Shown piece after piece: positions 7,916-16,731 of a stretch of DNA of 64,000 bases; positions within the stretch are counted from its first letter, which is position 1, and each line of letters begins with the position of its first letter. A program made the position numbers and the translations under genes. The notes below the pieces were generated by a model. The model made no database searches, was not told the origin of the DNA, and saw nothing but the letters and a program-made list of their open reading frames with translations. The DNA is from Fimbriimonadaceae bacterium. GTDB taxonomy: Bacteria; Armatimonadota; Fimbriimonadia; Fimbriimonadales; Fimbriimonadaceae. Location of the stretch: NCBI GenBank assembly GCA_019694835.1, contig JAIBBE010000040.1, forward strand, positions 88,441 to 152,440, read 5' to 3'.

Positions 7916-8899
7916 ATGGAGCGAGTGGACGTGACGATCATCGGCGGAGGTCCGGTGGGGCTTTTTGCCGCCTTCTATGCGGGCCTGCGTGGCATGTCGG
8001 TGCGAATCATAGACAGCCTCCACGAACTCGGCGGGCAACTTACTGCGCTCTATCCCGAGAAGTATGTCTATGACATGCCGGGCTTCCCAAAAGTGCTCGC
8101 GAAGGACCTGGCCGCGGCGATGGCCGAGCAAGGCGTGCAATACGGCGCCCACCTCGTGCTGGGCGAAACCGCCGACACTCTGATCGATGACGGCGAAGAG
8201 GGCCACACCATCGTCACCAGCGTGGGTACGTCACTCCCAACCCGGACCGTCATCATATCAGCCGGCGCAGGTGCCTTCAGCCCAACCAAACTCGGGGTCG
8301 AACGCGAGGAGGAGTTTCTCGGCAGGGGCCTATCGTACGGAGTTCGGGAGAGAGCGATTTTCGCCGGGAAGGACGTTACCGTGGTCGGGGGCGGAGACAG
8401 CGCGTTCGACTGGGCCTTGAGCCTCGAACCGATTGCGGCTCGGATCCGTCTCGTACATCGCCGCGACCAGTTTCGCGCCCACGAGGATACGGTGAAGCAG
8501 GTCATGGCCAGTCGGGTCGAGATGCGGCTTTGGCAAGTGGTCAAGGAACTCCACGGCGACGATCATCTGTGCGCCGTCACGGTGGAGAACACCCAAACCA
8601 AGGATCAGGAGCGGATCGAGACGGACGCCGTCATCGTCAACGTCGGCTATAAATCCTCGTTAGGCCCCCTCAAGGATTGGGGCTTGCAGATCGAGAAGAA
8701 CCAGATCGTCGTCGACGGCCTCTACCGGACGAATCGCCCAGGAGTCTTCGCGGTTGGAGACGTCTGCTCCTTCGAAGGAAAGCTGAAGCTCATTGCCACC
8801 GGGGTCGGCGAAGCGGCAACGGCCGTCTGCGTGGCCAAGACAATGCTCGATCCCGCCGCCAAGCTGTTTCCTGGGCACAGTTCGGATCGGGACGAGTGA
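7916..8899 (+). CDS. Ferredoxin--NADP(+) reductase, thioredoxin-reductase-like
   Basis: 327 residues. The FAD-binding motif VTIIGGGPVGLFAAFYAG is at the N-terminus, the NADPH-binding motif VTVVGGGDSAFDWALSL is near residue 160, and the second FAD motif is GVFAVGDVCSF. Thioredoxin reductases carry a redox CxxC just after the NADPH glycines; here that position reads DSAFDWA, so this is the YumC/FNR2 type that passes electrons between NADPH and ferredoxin. CACTGT lies 6 nt before the ATG and no Shine-Dalgarno site is visible. Confidence 0.92.
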   Translation: MERVDVTIIGGGPVGLFAAFYAGLRGMSVRIIDSLHELGGQLTALYPEKYVYDMPGFPKVLAKDLAAAMAEQGVQYGAHLVLGETADTLIDDGEEGHTIVTSVGTSLPTRTVIISAGAGAFSPTKLGVEREEEFLGRGLSYGVRERAIFAGKDVTVVGGGDSAFDWALSLEPIAARIRLVHRRDQFRAHEDTVKQVMASRVEMRLWQVVKELHGDDHLCAVTVENTQTKDQERIETDAVIVNVGYKSSLGPLKDWGLQIEKNQIVVDGLYRTNRPGVFAVGDVCSFEGKLKLIATGVGEAATAVCVAKTMLDPAAKLFPGHSSDRDE

Positions 8900-8942
8900 C
8901 TCTTGCTTCGGGGAGGACTTGCCCATAATAAGACCGCGACTC

Positions 8943-9725
8943 ATGGACGACATTCGAAGGCAAGACCGCAAGATCTACGTCAAGGAGATCTTTCGCTTCA
9001 CGCGCCTTTTCCTTTGGGTCGGACTCGCGGTCCTCGCTTACTTCATCCTCGGCGCTCTGAAGCTCTGGCAGGGCTTCATTATCATCCCGATCATCGCGCT
9101 GTTCGTAACCGCCTACTTCGAGAGCATCCCCAGGCGCTTCCTCAACCGGCGGTTCCTGCTGCTTTGGGAGTCCTGCCAGGACCGACTCGAACGGTTCGAG
9201 GAAGCCCTCAAGCAGACCAAGCGAAGCAAGATCGCGGAGTTCGAGGAGATGCCGAAGACGATTCACGCGGTTTCGGCTTCGCTTTACCAAGCCCTGCGCC
9301 GCGCCGACCTCGTATTTCAGGAGATCACCAAGAGCGAGGGTTGGATTCCTGGCAACACACCATCCCCCCCACCTATGCGCCACGGAGACCCTCAAGCGCA
9401 AGAGCTCTACCGGATCGCCGACAAGAACATCGCCGAGTATCGGCAGCACTTTCATGCCGTGATGGCTGGGGTTCAGCGGGCTGAGGCCCAGGCGGTCGTC
9501 TTCACCACCACGCTCGATACGCTGCGGATGAAGATGCTGGGCTACCGACTGACCGGCAAGCGGCCCGAACTGTCGTCGCAGGAGTTCTTGGAGTCGCTGA
9601 CCGAAGCTAAATTGCAGCTTGAAGCGATCGACAAAGCGCTCGATGAGTTGGAGCTGTCGCCGTTCCCGAAGACGGTCGCGATCCTGCCCGATGAGGACCA
9701 GATTCACCTCCGACCGGGGTCGTAA
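8943..9725 (+). CDS. Membrane-anchored coiled-coil protein, unknown
   Basis: 260 residues. After a basic N-terminus come two closely spaced membrane segments (RLFLWVGLAVLAYFILGAL and FIIIPIIALFVTAYF). The remaining 200 residues are mostly helical and charged (DRLERFEEALKQTKRSKIAEFEEM; LTEAKLQLEAIDKALDELEL), so the protein looks like a membrane-tethered coiled coil with a cytoplasmic body. No family recognised. It starts 43 nt after the ferredoxin reductase and may share its transcript. Confidence 0.75.
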   Translation: MDDIRRQDRKIYVKEIFRFTRLFLWVGLAVLAYFILGALKLWQGFIIIPIIALFVTAYFESIPRRFLNRRFLLLWESCQDRLERFEEALKQTKRSKIAEFEEMPKTIHAVSASLYQALRRADLVFQEITKSEGWIPGNTPSPPPMRHGDPQAQELYRIADKNIAEYRQHFHAVMAGVQRAEAQAVVFTTTLDTLRMKMLGYRLTGKRPELSSQEFLESLTEAKLQLEAIDKALDELELSPFPKTVAILPDEDQIHLRPGS

Positions 9726-9728
9726 ACG

Positions 9729-9768
9729 AAAAAATTCGGGCCGTAGGGAGAGATCAGGTACGGCCCGA
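9729..9768. terminator. Hairpin after the coiled-coil gene
   Basis: TCGGGCCGTA at 9736-9745 pairs perfectly with TACGGCCCGA at 9759-9768. On the plus strand no U-run follows. On the minus strand the stem is followed by TTTTTT, so it would terminate leftward transcription, yet no minus-strand gene lies to its right. Confidence 0.45.
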
Positions 9769-9924
9769 GAGGTGTTTGTTCGTCTGTTCTGTTTTCGTCT
9801 CTGTCGGACTATTCAGTTGGTTGCTTCGCTTGGCCGCTCGTCCGGTTCTTGACCGGAGTCTTCGCTGTGCTCAATACGTTGCTATCTCATTAGACAACTG
9901 GCGAACCCCAATCGTTAATCCAAT

Positions 9925-9938
9925 GGGACCATGGTCCC
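9925..9938. promoter_or_regulatory. 14-bp perfect palindrome upstream of serS
   Basis: GGGACCATGGTCCC sits 36 nt before the serS start codon. It could be an operator or a short mRNA hairpin. The remaining leader (9770-9974) shows no T-box consensus. Confidence 0.4.
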
Positions 9939-9974
9939 AAACTCAGGTTCAAGCCATGCTGGTACAACTGGTTC

Positions 9975-11252
9975 ATGCTTGATCGCAACCTCATTCGCAC
10001 CCAGCCGGAAGCCGTCCGCGCGGGGGCTGCCCGGAAGGGAATCCAGGTGGACGTGGACGCTTACCTCGCCCTTGACGGCGAGTACCGCGCCCTGCTGACC
10101 GACCTCCAGACCAAGCAAGCCGAGTCGAACACCAAGAGCAAAGCGATCGGGGCCCTGATGGGCCAGGGCAAGAAGGACGAGGCGGAAGCGGCCAAAGACG
10201 AAATGAAGGCGCTCAAGGAAGCGATCGCGGCGGGTGAGGCCAAACAACGGGACCTTGAGGATAGGCTCAACCAACTCGACCTCGGATTCCCCAACATCCC
10301 CCACGAATCGGTACCGGACGGGTTCAGCGAGGAGAAGAACGAGATCGTCCGCGACTGGGGCGATATTCCCCAGTTCGACTTCGAGGTCAAGCCGCACTGG
10401 GACGTCGCCGATGCCCTGAAGCTGGTTGATTTTGCCCGGGCAAGCAAGATCAGCGGGAGCGGGTTCGCGGTCTACACCGGCTGGGGTGCGCGGCTCCAGC
10501 GAGCCCTGATCAGCTTTATGATTGACCACCAGACGCTGACGAACGGCTATCACGAGATCTACCCGCCGTACATGGTCAACACCGCGAGCTTGACGGGGAC
10601 GGGGCAGCTTCCCAAGTTCGAGGAGGATCTCTACAAGACCGACGAGGACCTCTACATGATCCCGACCGCCGAGGTGCCGGTGACGAACTTGTACCGCGAC
10701 GAGATTCTCGAAGCGTGGCAGCTTCCAATGCGCTTCGCCGCCTACAGCGCCTGCTTCCGAAAGGAAGCTGGCGCGGCAGGCAAGGACACGCGGGGCATTC
10801 AGCGGATGCATCAATTCGACAAGGTCGAATTGGTCAAGTACACGCTCCCTGAGACCAGCTACGACGAGCTTGAGAGCATGGTTGTCGATGCCGAAGGCAT
10901 CCTCCAAGCCCTCGGCCTCCACTACCGCATCAGCCTCCTCTGCGCGGGCGAGATGAGCTTCTCGAACGCCAAGTGCTACGACCTCGAAGTCTGGTCGCCA
11001 GGCATCGGGCGGTATCTAGAGATTTCATCGTGCAGCAACTTCGAGTCGTTCCAGGCCCGTCGCGCGAACATCCGCTTCCGCCGTGCCCAGGGGGAGAAGC
11101 CCGAGTACGTCCACATCCTGAACGGCTCAGGTCTGGCGACGCCCCGCCTGTTCGCCGCGATCTGCGAGCAGTGCCAGCAAGCGGACGGAAGCGTGGCGGT
11201 GCCGGAGCCGTTGCGGTCTTATGTAGGGACGGATGTGATTACGTCCGACTGA
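9975..11252 (+). CDS. serS: Seryl-tRNA synthetase
   Basis: 425 residues, the usual bacterial length. The N-terminal antiparallel coiled-coil arm (about 30-100) binds the long variable arm of tRNA-Ser. The class II core follows: motif 2 is [20 protein letters not shown], and motif 3 is [15 protein letters not shown]. It charges tRNA-Ser and tRNA-Sec with serine using ATP, in the cytoplasm. No ribosome site is obvious. A terminator-like hairpin lies about 65 nt after the stop (11319-11358). Confidence 0.97.
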   Translation: MLDRNLIRTQPEAVRAGAARKGIQVDVDAYLALDGEYRALLTDLQTKQAESNTKSKAIGALMGQGKKDEAEAAKDEMKALKEAIAAGEAKQRDLEDRLNQLDLGFPNIPHESVPDGFSEEKNEIVRDWGDIPQFDFEVKPHWDVADALKLVDFARASKISGSGFAVYTGWGARLQRALISFMIDHQTLTNGYHEIYPPYMVNTASLTGTGQLPKFEEDLYKTDEDLYMIPTAEVPVTNLYRDEILEAWQLPMRFAAYSACFRKEAGAAGKDTRGIQRMHQFDKVELVKYTLPETSYDELESMVVDAEGILQALGLHYRISLLCAGEMSFSNAKCYDLEVWSPGIGRYLEISSCSNFESFQARRANIRFRRAQGEKPEYVHILNGSGLATPRLFAAICEQCQQADGSVAVPEPLRSYVGTDVITSD

Positions 11253-11257
11253 TTCCC

Positions 11258-11284
11258 CCGTGGCGCGGCCGTCCCGCCCGCGCT
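11258..11284 (+). repeat. 27-bp inverted repeat, left copy
   Basis: Starts CCGTGGCGCGGCC and ends CCCGCCCGCGCT. It is the exact reverse complement of 12144-12170. Together they frame the gene at 11310-12125. Confidence 0.92.
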
Positions 11285-11309
11285 GGGAGACCTACCAAGT
11301 TGGGCCATC

Positions 11310-12125
11310 ATGATCCGAACTCGTCCCTCAAAACGACCACTGCGGACGAGTCCTTTTTCCTGGTTGCGGGAGCTGCCCCGCTTGGGCAGGGAGCCCCAGC
11401 TTGAGAGATCGTGGTTTGACGAGGGGTCATTTTCGGTCCTAAGCGGAGTCTCAACCGTTGAACCTCCTACGGAAGAACCGTTCTTTCGGTATTCGGGACT
11501 CAGCCTTAACGATGTTTCCCTGACAAGTTTGAGAATTGGCCGCAACGACGTGGTGCTTGGCTTCAATCATCCTTATCTTGAGGAACTAGCAATGGCAGCG
11601 TCTTCGAAACGGGATTGGTCGGCACTGTCGTCTGCCTTTCCCGTGATTGTCGCGTTTCAAGAAGTGAGCGAGGTTCGAATTGTTAGGGCATGCGACCAGG
11701 GCGTGTTCCAGCACGTTCGCACTCGCCGAGGGATTGACGCAAAGTGGTTCTCGTGTCGCGCTATTAGACAGCTTCATTTGACTAAATGGTCCGCTAATGT
11801 CAAGGAGGTCGTGCTTACGGCGTGCGCCAGAAGGCAGTTGAGGGAGCATCCCCAAGAGTACGAAGTGCTCGAAAACACGTATGCTATGTGTATTTGTTGT
11901 GGTCAGGTTCTGGTGGAGCAGAATCTCAGGAACGCATGGATTTCGACAATCGGCAATCACGCGGTCGAGATTTTCGATGTGTTTGACAGCATCTGGCCCA
12001 AGCCGCTATGGGGATGTTGCGATTACGAAAACTGGCTCATCGAATCGGGTTACACCAATCTCCTCGGCGGCGAATGGCGGCCTGAATGGGTTGGCCAGGC
12101 TGGGCACACCAAGGTGCAGCGGTGA
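11310..12125 (+). CDS. Hypothetical protein framed by inverted repeats
   Basis: Up to 271 residues, no recognised family. The C-terminal two thirds look like real protein: a Cys pair in AMCICCGQVLVEQ, another in WGCCDYENWLIESGY, and LLGGEWRPEWVG at the end. The first 35 residues are Arg/Pro-rich and are encoded by a terminator-like hairpin and a second hairpin (CTGCCC/GGGCAG), so translation probably begins downstream, perhaps at a TTG or GTG between 11400 and 11560. Base composition is visibly less GC-rich than in serS or the following gene. Exact 27-bp inverted repeats lie on both sides, which suggests the block was inserted or moved as a unit. Confidence 0.55.
   Translation: MIRTRPSKRPLRTSPFSWLRELPRLGREPQLERSWFDEGSFSVLSGVSTVEPPTEEPFFRYSGLSLNDVSLTSLRIGRNDVVLGFNHPYLEELAMAASSKRDWSALSSAFPVIVAFQEVSEVRIVRACDQGVFQHVRTRRGIDAKWFSCRAIRQLHLTKWSANVKEVVLTACARRQLREHPQEYEVLENTYAMCICCGQVLVEQNLRNAWISTIGNHAVEIFDVFDSIWPKPLWGCCDYENWLIESGYTNLLGGEWRPEWVGQAGHTKVQR
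11319..11358 (+). terminator. Terminator-like hairpin after serS
   Basis: ACTCGTCC at 11319-11326 pairs with GGACGAGT at 11344-11351, followed by CCTTTTTCC. The 17-nt loop is long, so it is only a moderate candidate. It overlaps the first codons of the reading frame annotated next, which weakens that frame's ATG as the true start. Confidence 0.45.
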
Positions 12126-12143
12126 TTCCCTAAGTTCGGCCAT

Positions 12144-12170
12144 AGCGCGGGCGGGACGGCCGCGCCACGG
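12144..12170 (-). repeat. 27-bp inverted repeat, right copy
   Basis: Exact reverse complement of 11258-11284. It sits 18 nt after the hypothetical gene. Confidence 0.92.
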
Positions 12171-12265
12171 TTCAGTGCGAACAGAACTCCCGACCGCTAC
12201 CAACTCGTCGTATACTTAACCGGGACCAGCGAACCGCTGGGCACCTGCAACGTTAGGGCAACATC

Positions 12266-13993
12266 ATGAGGGAACTTACTTCGAAGGGCATCTGGGTCGC
12301 GGGCACGCTCGGTATCGCGGGGCTATTGGTCGGATTCACGACCCTAAACCAAGGTGGCCTGGCCAAGACGACAAAGCCGACGACCAAGGCAACGGTCCTG
12401 CTGTTCCTCAGCACCGACTGCCCCGTCGCCGCGCAATACTCACCGCGCATCCAACGACTGACAGATGAATTCGCCCCTCAGGGTGTCGAGTTCAAGGCCT
12501 ATTTCCCCAACGAGGGCGAGTCAAAAGCGGCCGTCGAGAAGTACGTTCGCGAACGCGAGTACCGCTTCGATTGGGCGCAGGATCCGGGCGGGAAGATCGC
12601 GCGCCAAAAGGGCGTTAAGTCCGTTCCCACCGTAGTCGTCGTTGACCCAACCGGCAAGACCCTCTACTCAGGCGCGATCGACGACAGCAAGCAAGTCGCC
12701 AACGTCAAGCAGAATTACCTCAAGGACGCCCTCGCCGCGATCATCGCCGGAAGAACCCCGAAGACGGCCAAGACCGAGGCGTTCGGCTGCATCCTCATGG
12801 CCGGGCCAGACGCCATTCCGGTCAGCAAGGTCAATTACGCCGACCACGTCGCCTCGATCATCTACAAGCGATGCACAGCCTGTCACCGCGAAGGCGAGGT
12901 CGCGCCGTTCACCCTTTCCAGCTACGAAGACGCGCGTAAGTGGGCCAAGAACATCGCCCGCGTGACCGAGAAGCGCATCATGCCGCCTTGGAAAGCGGTT
13001 GAGGGGTTCGGAGAATTCCACGACGAAAATCGACTCTCCGACAACGAAATCGAGACGCTCAAGAACTGGGCGGAAGCCGGTGCGCCGCGCGGCGACGCCA
13101 AAAGCGAGCCGAAGGCTCCCAAGTTCCCGAAGGACTGGGCGCTCGGGACGCCCGACCTCGTTTTGACCCCAACCAAGCCGTTCAAATTGCCCAAAGAAGG
13201 CCGTGACATCTACCGCCACTTCGTCCTCAAGACGAATCTCAAGGAACCGGTGTGGGTCACGGCAATGGACGCCAAGCCCGGCAATCGGACCGTCGTCCAC
13301 CACGTGATCGCGTTCCTCGATTCCAAAGGTCGCGGGCAGAAGCTGGATGAGAAGAACGATGATGGCCAAGACGGCTACAACGCATTCGGGACACCTGGTT
13401 TCGTGCCGGACGGCTCACTCGGCGGCTGGGCACCAGGCGTTGCCGCACGTCACCTGCCGACCGATGCCGGATTCCTGCTCAAGCCGGGCACCGATGTCGT
13501 CCTGCAGGTTCACTATCACATGAGCGGCAAGGAGGAAGTCGACCAAACCAAACTCGGCCTCTACTTCTCCAAAAAGCCGGTGAAGAAAGAGGTGGAGATC
13601 GCGTGGCTCGCCAATCCGTTCTTCCGGCTCAAGGCGGGTGATTCGAACGCGAAGGTGAACCTCACCATCCCGATCCCGGCCGACGTGACGTGCTACGGCG
13701 TCATGCCCCACATGCACCTGCTCGGCAAGTCGATGAAAGCCGAAGTCGAACTCCCCGATGGCACCCGCAAGCCGATGGTGTGGGTTCAGGACTGGGACTT
13801 CAACTGGCAGTTCACGTACGCCTTCAAGGAGCCGATGCGCCTGCCGAAAGGCTCGAAGGTCCACATCGAAGGTTACTACGACAACTCGAAGGACAATCCC
13901 AATAACCCCAACGATCCGCCGAAGGACATCCGCTGGGGTGAGGAAACGACCGACGAGATGTTCCTGCTGGTGGCTATGATTTCAAGGGACTAA
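12266..13993 (+). CDS. Redoxin-cytochrome-copper monooxygenase fusion
   Basis: 575 residues. A membrane anchor or signal (about 10-25) is followed by a redoxin domain (about 40-165) with a single Cys in STDCPVAAQYSP instead of CxxC. A haem-c motif CTACH lies at 203-207. The C-terminal half matches the peptidylglycine-hydroxylase type copper monooxygenase fold. All six copper ligands can be placed by motif: HH 345-346 and H416 (LQVHYH) for one copper, H482/H484 (MPHMHLLGK) and M565 (TDEMF) for the other. Related multi-domain proteins are exported and probably act on small molecules or peptides using electrons delivered through the haem; the substrate is unknown. Confidence 0.88.
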   Translation: MRELTSKGIWVAGTLGIAGLLVGFTTLNQGGLAKTTKPTTKATVLLFLSTDCPVAAQYSPRIQRLTDEFAPQGVEFKAYFPNEGESKAAVEKYVREREYRFDWAQDPGGKIARQKGVKSVPTVVVVDPTGKTLYSGAIDDSKQVANVKQNYLKDALAAIIAGRTPKTAKTEAFGCILMAGPDAIPVSKVNYADHVASIIYKRCTACHREGEVAPFTLSSYEDARKWAKNIARVTEKRIMPPWKAVEGFGEFHDENRLSDNEIETLKNWAEAGAPRGDAKSEPKAPKFPKDWALGTPDLVLTPTKPFKLPKEGRDIYRHFVLKTNLKEPVWVTAMDAKPGNRTVVHHVIAFLDSKGRGQKLDEKNDDGQDGYNAFGTPGFVPDGSLGGWAPGVAARHLPTDAGFLLKPGTDVVLQVHYHMSGKEEVDQTKLGLYFSKKPVKKEVEIAWLANPFFRLKAGDSNAKVNLTIPIPADVTCYGVMPHMHLLGKSMKAEVELPDGTRKPMVWVQDWDFNWQFTYAFKEPMRLPKGSKVHIEGYYDNSKDNPNNPNDPPKDIRWGEETTDEMFLLVAMISRD

Positions 13994-14006
13994 CCAATCG
14001 CGGGAG

Positions 14007-15092
14007 TTACGCAGGCTGCAGGTCGCTCCCGCGAATCACATCACGCCGCGCCATCGCCATGACGCTCGACTGAGCGGCAAGTTGGCCGGCTAGGACTCGA
14101 AAAGCCTCCGCTTGGGGACGGTCGGAGTAGGCGACGAGGCTGGGGGTGCCGTCGTCGTTGGCCTTGCTCACCATCGGATCGAGTGGGATAGAGCCGAGGA
14201 AGGGGATTTTGAGCATCTCAGCGAGCTTCTCACCCGGCATTCCGGCGAAGATGCGGGTCTCTTCGCCGCACCCGGGGCAGATGTAGGTGCCCATGTTCTC
14301 GACGACTCCCAGCAAGGGCGAATTCAACCGCCTGAACAGCGCAGCCGCTTTGCCCGCGATGTTGCCGGCCACGTTGTGGGGGGTCGTGACAATGACGACG
14401 CCGGTCAGCGGCACGAGTTGGGCGAGGGACATCGGCGCATCGCCGGTTCCGGGCGGCAAGTCGACAAGCAAGTAGTCCAACTCGCCCCAATCCACATCGG
14501 CGAGAAGCTGCTTGACCGTCCCCGCGACCATCGGCCCGCGCCACAGCACCGCCTGCCCCTCTTCGAGGAGGAAGCCGAGCGACATGAGCTTCACCCCGAA
14601 CCGCTCGATCGGGACGATCTTGGATTCGCGCGTGTACGGACGATCGTCCGGGCAGCCCATCATGAGCGGGATGCTTGGGCCGTAGACATCGGCATCCATC
14701 AATCCGACCCGTGCGCCGGTCTGGGCGAGGGCGATCGCGAGGTTGACGGTGACCGTGCTCTTGCCGACGCCGCCCTTGCCTGAAGCGACCGCGATGATCT
14801 GGCGGACCTTGGGGACGAGGTCTTCCTGCTGGGCTTGGCGCGTGCGCACGACAGCGGTCATCTCGACCTCGACCGAGTCCACGCCATCGAGGGCCGAGAC
14901 GACTTCTTCGCACTGCTGCTTGAGGATTTCCTTGACCGGGCACGCCGGGGTCGTGAGCTCGACCTTGAAACTGACTCGCCCGCCCTCGATCGCGATTTCT
15001 TTCACGAATCCGAGCGTGACGATGTCGCGATGAAGGTCGGGATCCATTACCTGCCGCAGGGCGTCAAGAACGGCGGCTTCGGTTAGGGGCAT
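14007..15092 (-). CDS. Mrp/NBP35 family iron-sulfur carrier ATPase
   Basis: 361 residues. An N-terminal MIP18/DUF59 domain (about 1-85, TPACPVKEILKQQCEE) precedes a P-loop ATPase with the deviant Walker A GKGGVGKST at 105-113, DADVYGPS, and the Cys pair CPGC at 272-275 that holds a bridging 4Fe-4S cluster in a dimer. ApbC/Mrp proteins carry iron-sulfur clusters to target enzymes in the cytoplasm. TACCAT lies exactly 6 nt before the ATG and no Shine-Dalgarno site is present, so it is probably leaderless. It follows the GAF gene on the same strand, 21 nt away. Confidence 0.94.
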   Translation of the reverse strand: MPLTEAAVLDALRQVMDPDLHRDIVTLGFVKEIAIEGGRVSFKVELTTPACPVKEILKQQCEEVVSALDGVDSVEVEMTAVVRTRQAQQEDLVPKVRQIIAVASGKGGVGKSTVTVNLAIALAQTGARVGLMDADVYGPSIPLMMGCPDDRPYTRESKIVPIERFGVKLMSLGFLLEEGQAVLWRGPMVAGTVKQLLADVDWGELDYLLVDLPPGTGDAPMSLAQLVPLTGVVIVTTPHNVAGNIAGKAAALFRRLNSPLLGVVENMGTYICPGCGEETRIFAGMPGEKLAEMLKIPFLGSIPLDPMVSKANDDGTPSLVAYSDRPQAEAFRVLAGQLAAQSSVMAMARRDVIRGSDLQPA

Positions 15093-15113
15093 GCAAGGAT
15101 GGTACCGCGAAGG

Positions 15114-15563
15114 TCAGTCCCACTTTTCGGCGAGCACCTCGCCAACCGCCTGCAGAAACTCTTCGTCGGTGCGGTTGAAGCTGGCCACCTTGTGCCCGTC
15201 GACATCGATCTGGCCGAGGATCTTGCCGCCACGGCGAATAAGGACCACGATCTCGCTTCGTGTGTCGATGCTGCAGGCCAAGTAGTTGCTCAGGCTCCGC
15301 ACATCGTCGATCACTTGGTTCTCGTTCTCGCTGATAGCGGTTCCGCAGACTCCCGTGCCAACGGGAATTCGGGTGTGATCGGTGGCTGCACCGACGTATT
15401 CATCGAGAACGAGTTCATCGCCTTCCAGGCGGTAGACACCAACCCAGTCGTACCCGTCGATGTGGGAGAGAACCTCCATCGCGAATGCCCGCAACGCCCG
15501 ACCTTCTTGGGGCGTGTCCGAAAGGAGTTGAATGATACGGTCGGCTTCGCGCGGCAGAACCAT
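15114..15563 (-). CDS. GAF protein, free methionine-(R)-sulfoxide reductase-like
   Basis: 149 residues starting MVLPREADRIIQLLSD. The GAF core matches the YebR/fRMsr family: DWVGVYRLEGDELVLDEY, RIPVGTGVCGTA, LACSIDTRSEIVVLI, ILGQIDVDG, FNRTDEEFLQAV. Two of the three active-site cysteines of the E. coli enzyme are present (GVCGTA and LACS); the position of the third, just before RIPVG, is DHT. The family reduces free Met-R-sulfoxide. An upstream in-frame ATG (15593) is possible, but TACAGT exactly 6 nt before 15563 supports the shorter, leaderless start. Confidence 0.88.
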   Translation of the reverse strand: MVLPREADRIIQLLSDTPQEGRALRAFAMEVLSHIDGYDWVGVYRLEGDELVLDEYVGAATDHTRIPVGTGVCGTAISENENQVIDDVRSLSNYLACSIDTRSEIVVLIRRGGKILGQIDVDGHKVASFNRTDEEFLQAVGEVLAEKWD

Positions 15564-15608
15564 AACAAAACTGTACCTTGGTCCGGAGTTCATAATGCGG
15601 AAGGGAGT

Positions 15609-16040
15609 ATGAAAGCCAAGGTCGTGCTGCTCGTGGAAGACAGCGCCGACGATGAGATGTTCACGTTGCGGGCGTTTCGACGCGCGCTGAACCTGACCTC
15701 CGTCGTGGTCGCGCGAGATGGCGAGGAAGCCGTTGGTCTGCTGTTTGGTGAGGAAGGCCGCCAAGGTGCGCGTCCCGATCTGATCCTGCTCGACCTCAAG
15801 GTGCCCAAACTGGATGGCTTCGAAGTCCTCCGTCTTATCCGGCAGAACGACCGTCTCAAGCTTGTGCCGGTGGTGATCATGAGTTCTTCTGGAGAGGAAC
15901 ATGATGTGGACCGCAGTTACTCGCTGGGCGCGAACAGCTACATCCGAAAGCCGATTGGTTACGAGTCGTATCAGGACGCAATACGCCAGATCGGCACCTA
16001 CTGGCTCGGCCTGAACTTCCCGCAGAAGGCAGCCGAATGA
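15609..16040 (+). CDS. Single-domain response regulator, Rcp1-like
   Basis: 143 residues, a lone receiver domain. It has the acidic pair (VEDSADD), the phosphoacceptor Asp62 in LILLDLKVPKLDG, the signalling Ser in VVIMSSSGEE and Lys114 in YIRKP. The SYSLGANSYIRKP pattern is typical of Rcp1-type receivers that work with phytochrome-like histidine kinases; no kinase is in the window. There is no output domain, so it must act by protein contact. It overlaps the following gene as ATGA. Confidence 0.92.
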   Translation: MKAKVVLLVEDSADDEMFTLRAFRRALNLTSVVVARDGEEAVGLLFGEEGRQGARPDLILLDLKVPKLDGFEVLRLIRQNDRLKLVPVVIMSSSGEEHDVDRSYSLGANSYIRKPIGYESYQDAIRQIGTYWLGLNFPQKAAE

Positions 16041-16390
16041 AGGTGCTCGTGTTCGATGACAATCTCATGTGGGCTCCGCGCCTCAGACAGACACTGGCCG
16101 GACTGGGGCATGAGCCCATCATGCTGAGCTGGGTGCCCGAAGCGCTTCCGGAAGCGCAGGTCGCCATCGTCAACCTGTCTTCCTCGCGGCTGGAGGTCGA
16201 GAGTCTGATCCGAACACTCAAGGCTCAAGGGCGCTATGTGATCGGTCATGCTGGCCACAAGGAGGTCGAACTTCGCGAAATGGGCCGCGTAGCTGGCTGC
16301 GACCAGATCCTCTCGAACAGCCAGACCACCTTCTCGCTGGAGAAGGCCTTGGACCTGGTAGTTTTGCCAGATTCGGATTCGCCAGATTAA
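16037..16390 (+). CDS. Degenerate receiver-like protein
   Basis: 117 residues. The pattern follows a receiver domain: KVLVFDDN as beta-1 with its acidic pair, VAIVNLSS as beta-3, VIGHAGH as beta-4 and CDQILSNSQ as beta-5. The phosphoacceptor position is Asn46 (AIVNLSS), and the Lys of the K-P motif is missing. It could therefore not be phosphorylated in the usual way. The ATGA overlap with the intact receiver upstream suggests the two proteins work together. The family call is inferred from the motif pattern only. Confidence 0.72.
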   Translation: MKVLVFDDNLMWAPRLRQTLAGLGHEPIMLSWVPEALPEAQVAIVNLSSSRLEVESLIRTLKAQGRYVIGHAGHKEVELREMGRVAGCDQILSNSQTTFSLEKALDLVVLPDSDSPD

Positions 16391-16500
16391 CAAACGGCTA
16401 AATCCGGTACTGCTTACAGAACATTGGCCTACCTCTTGAGGTCAAACTCATTGCGTATTGCGATCGAAAAGGAGATTCCTTTTTATTGAATTTCCGAAGC

Positions 16501-16534
16501 GGGTGGTTCTGTTAGACCCACCCCTCTTTTTTTT
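16501..16534 (+). terminator. Terminator after the receiver pair
   Basis: GGGTGG at 16501-16506 pairs with CCACCC at 16518-16523, followed by CTCTTTTTTTT. The stem is short but the U-run is strong. The rest of 16391-16731 holds another small hairpin (AAAAGGA/TCCTTTT near 16468) and the flagellin leader, and no gene. Confidence 0.55.
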
Positions 16535-16731
16535 ATCGAGGATCGCTTCCCCGTATTCCTGCCAACGGTATTTCCTCCAGAGTTCACCTTCCGACACCCG
16601 GATTCGTGGGATTTTGGTGGCCTTTCACGGCATGAAGTCAGTACGAACGGTGATGAGGAAGACTGGCATCTCCCAGGGTGCCCCGTTCGGAACAGCCGAT
16701 CTCGGTCGGTGAATTTCATGGAGGAAATTTC

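Noticed and set aside
9770..9974. Possible T-box leader before serS
   Set aside because: The region lacks the T-box consensus (AGGGTGGNACCGCG-type antiterminator) and a terminator; only a 14-bp palindrome is present.
16391..16731. Sigma-28 or sigma-54 promoter for flagellin
   Set aside because: TCAAACTC...GCGATCGA near 16442 and GCCGATCT near 16695 resemble parts of a sigma-28 promoter, but the spacing or the -35 half is wrong; a GG...GC pair for sigma-54 is not at the right distance.
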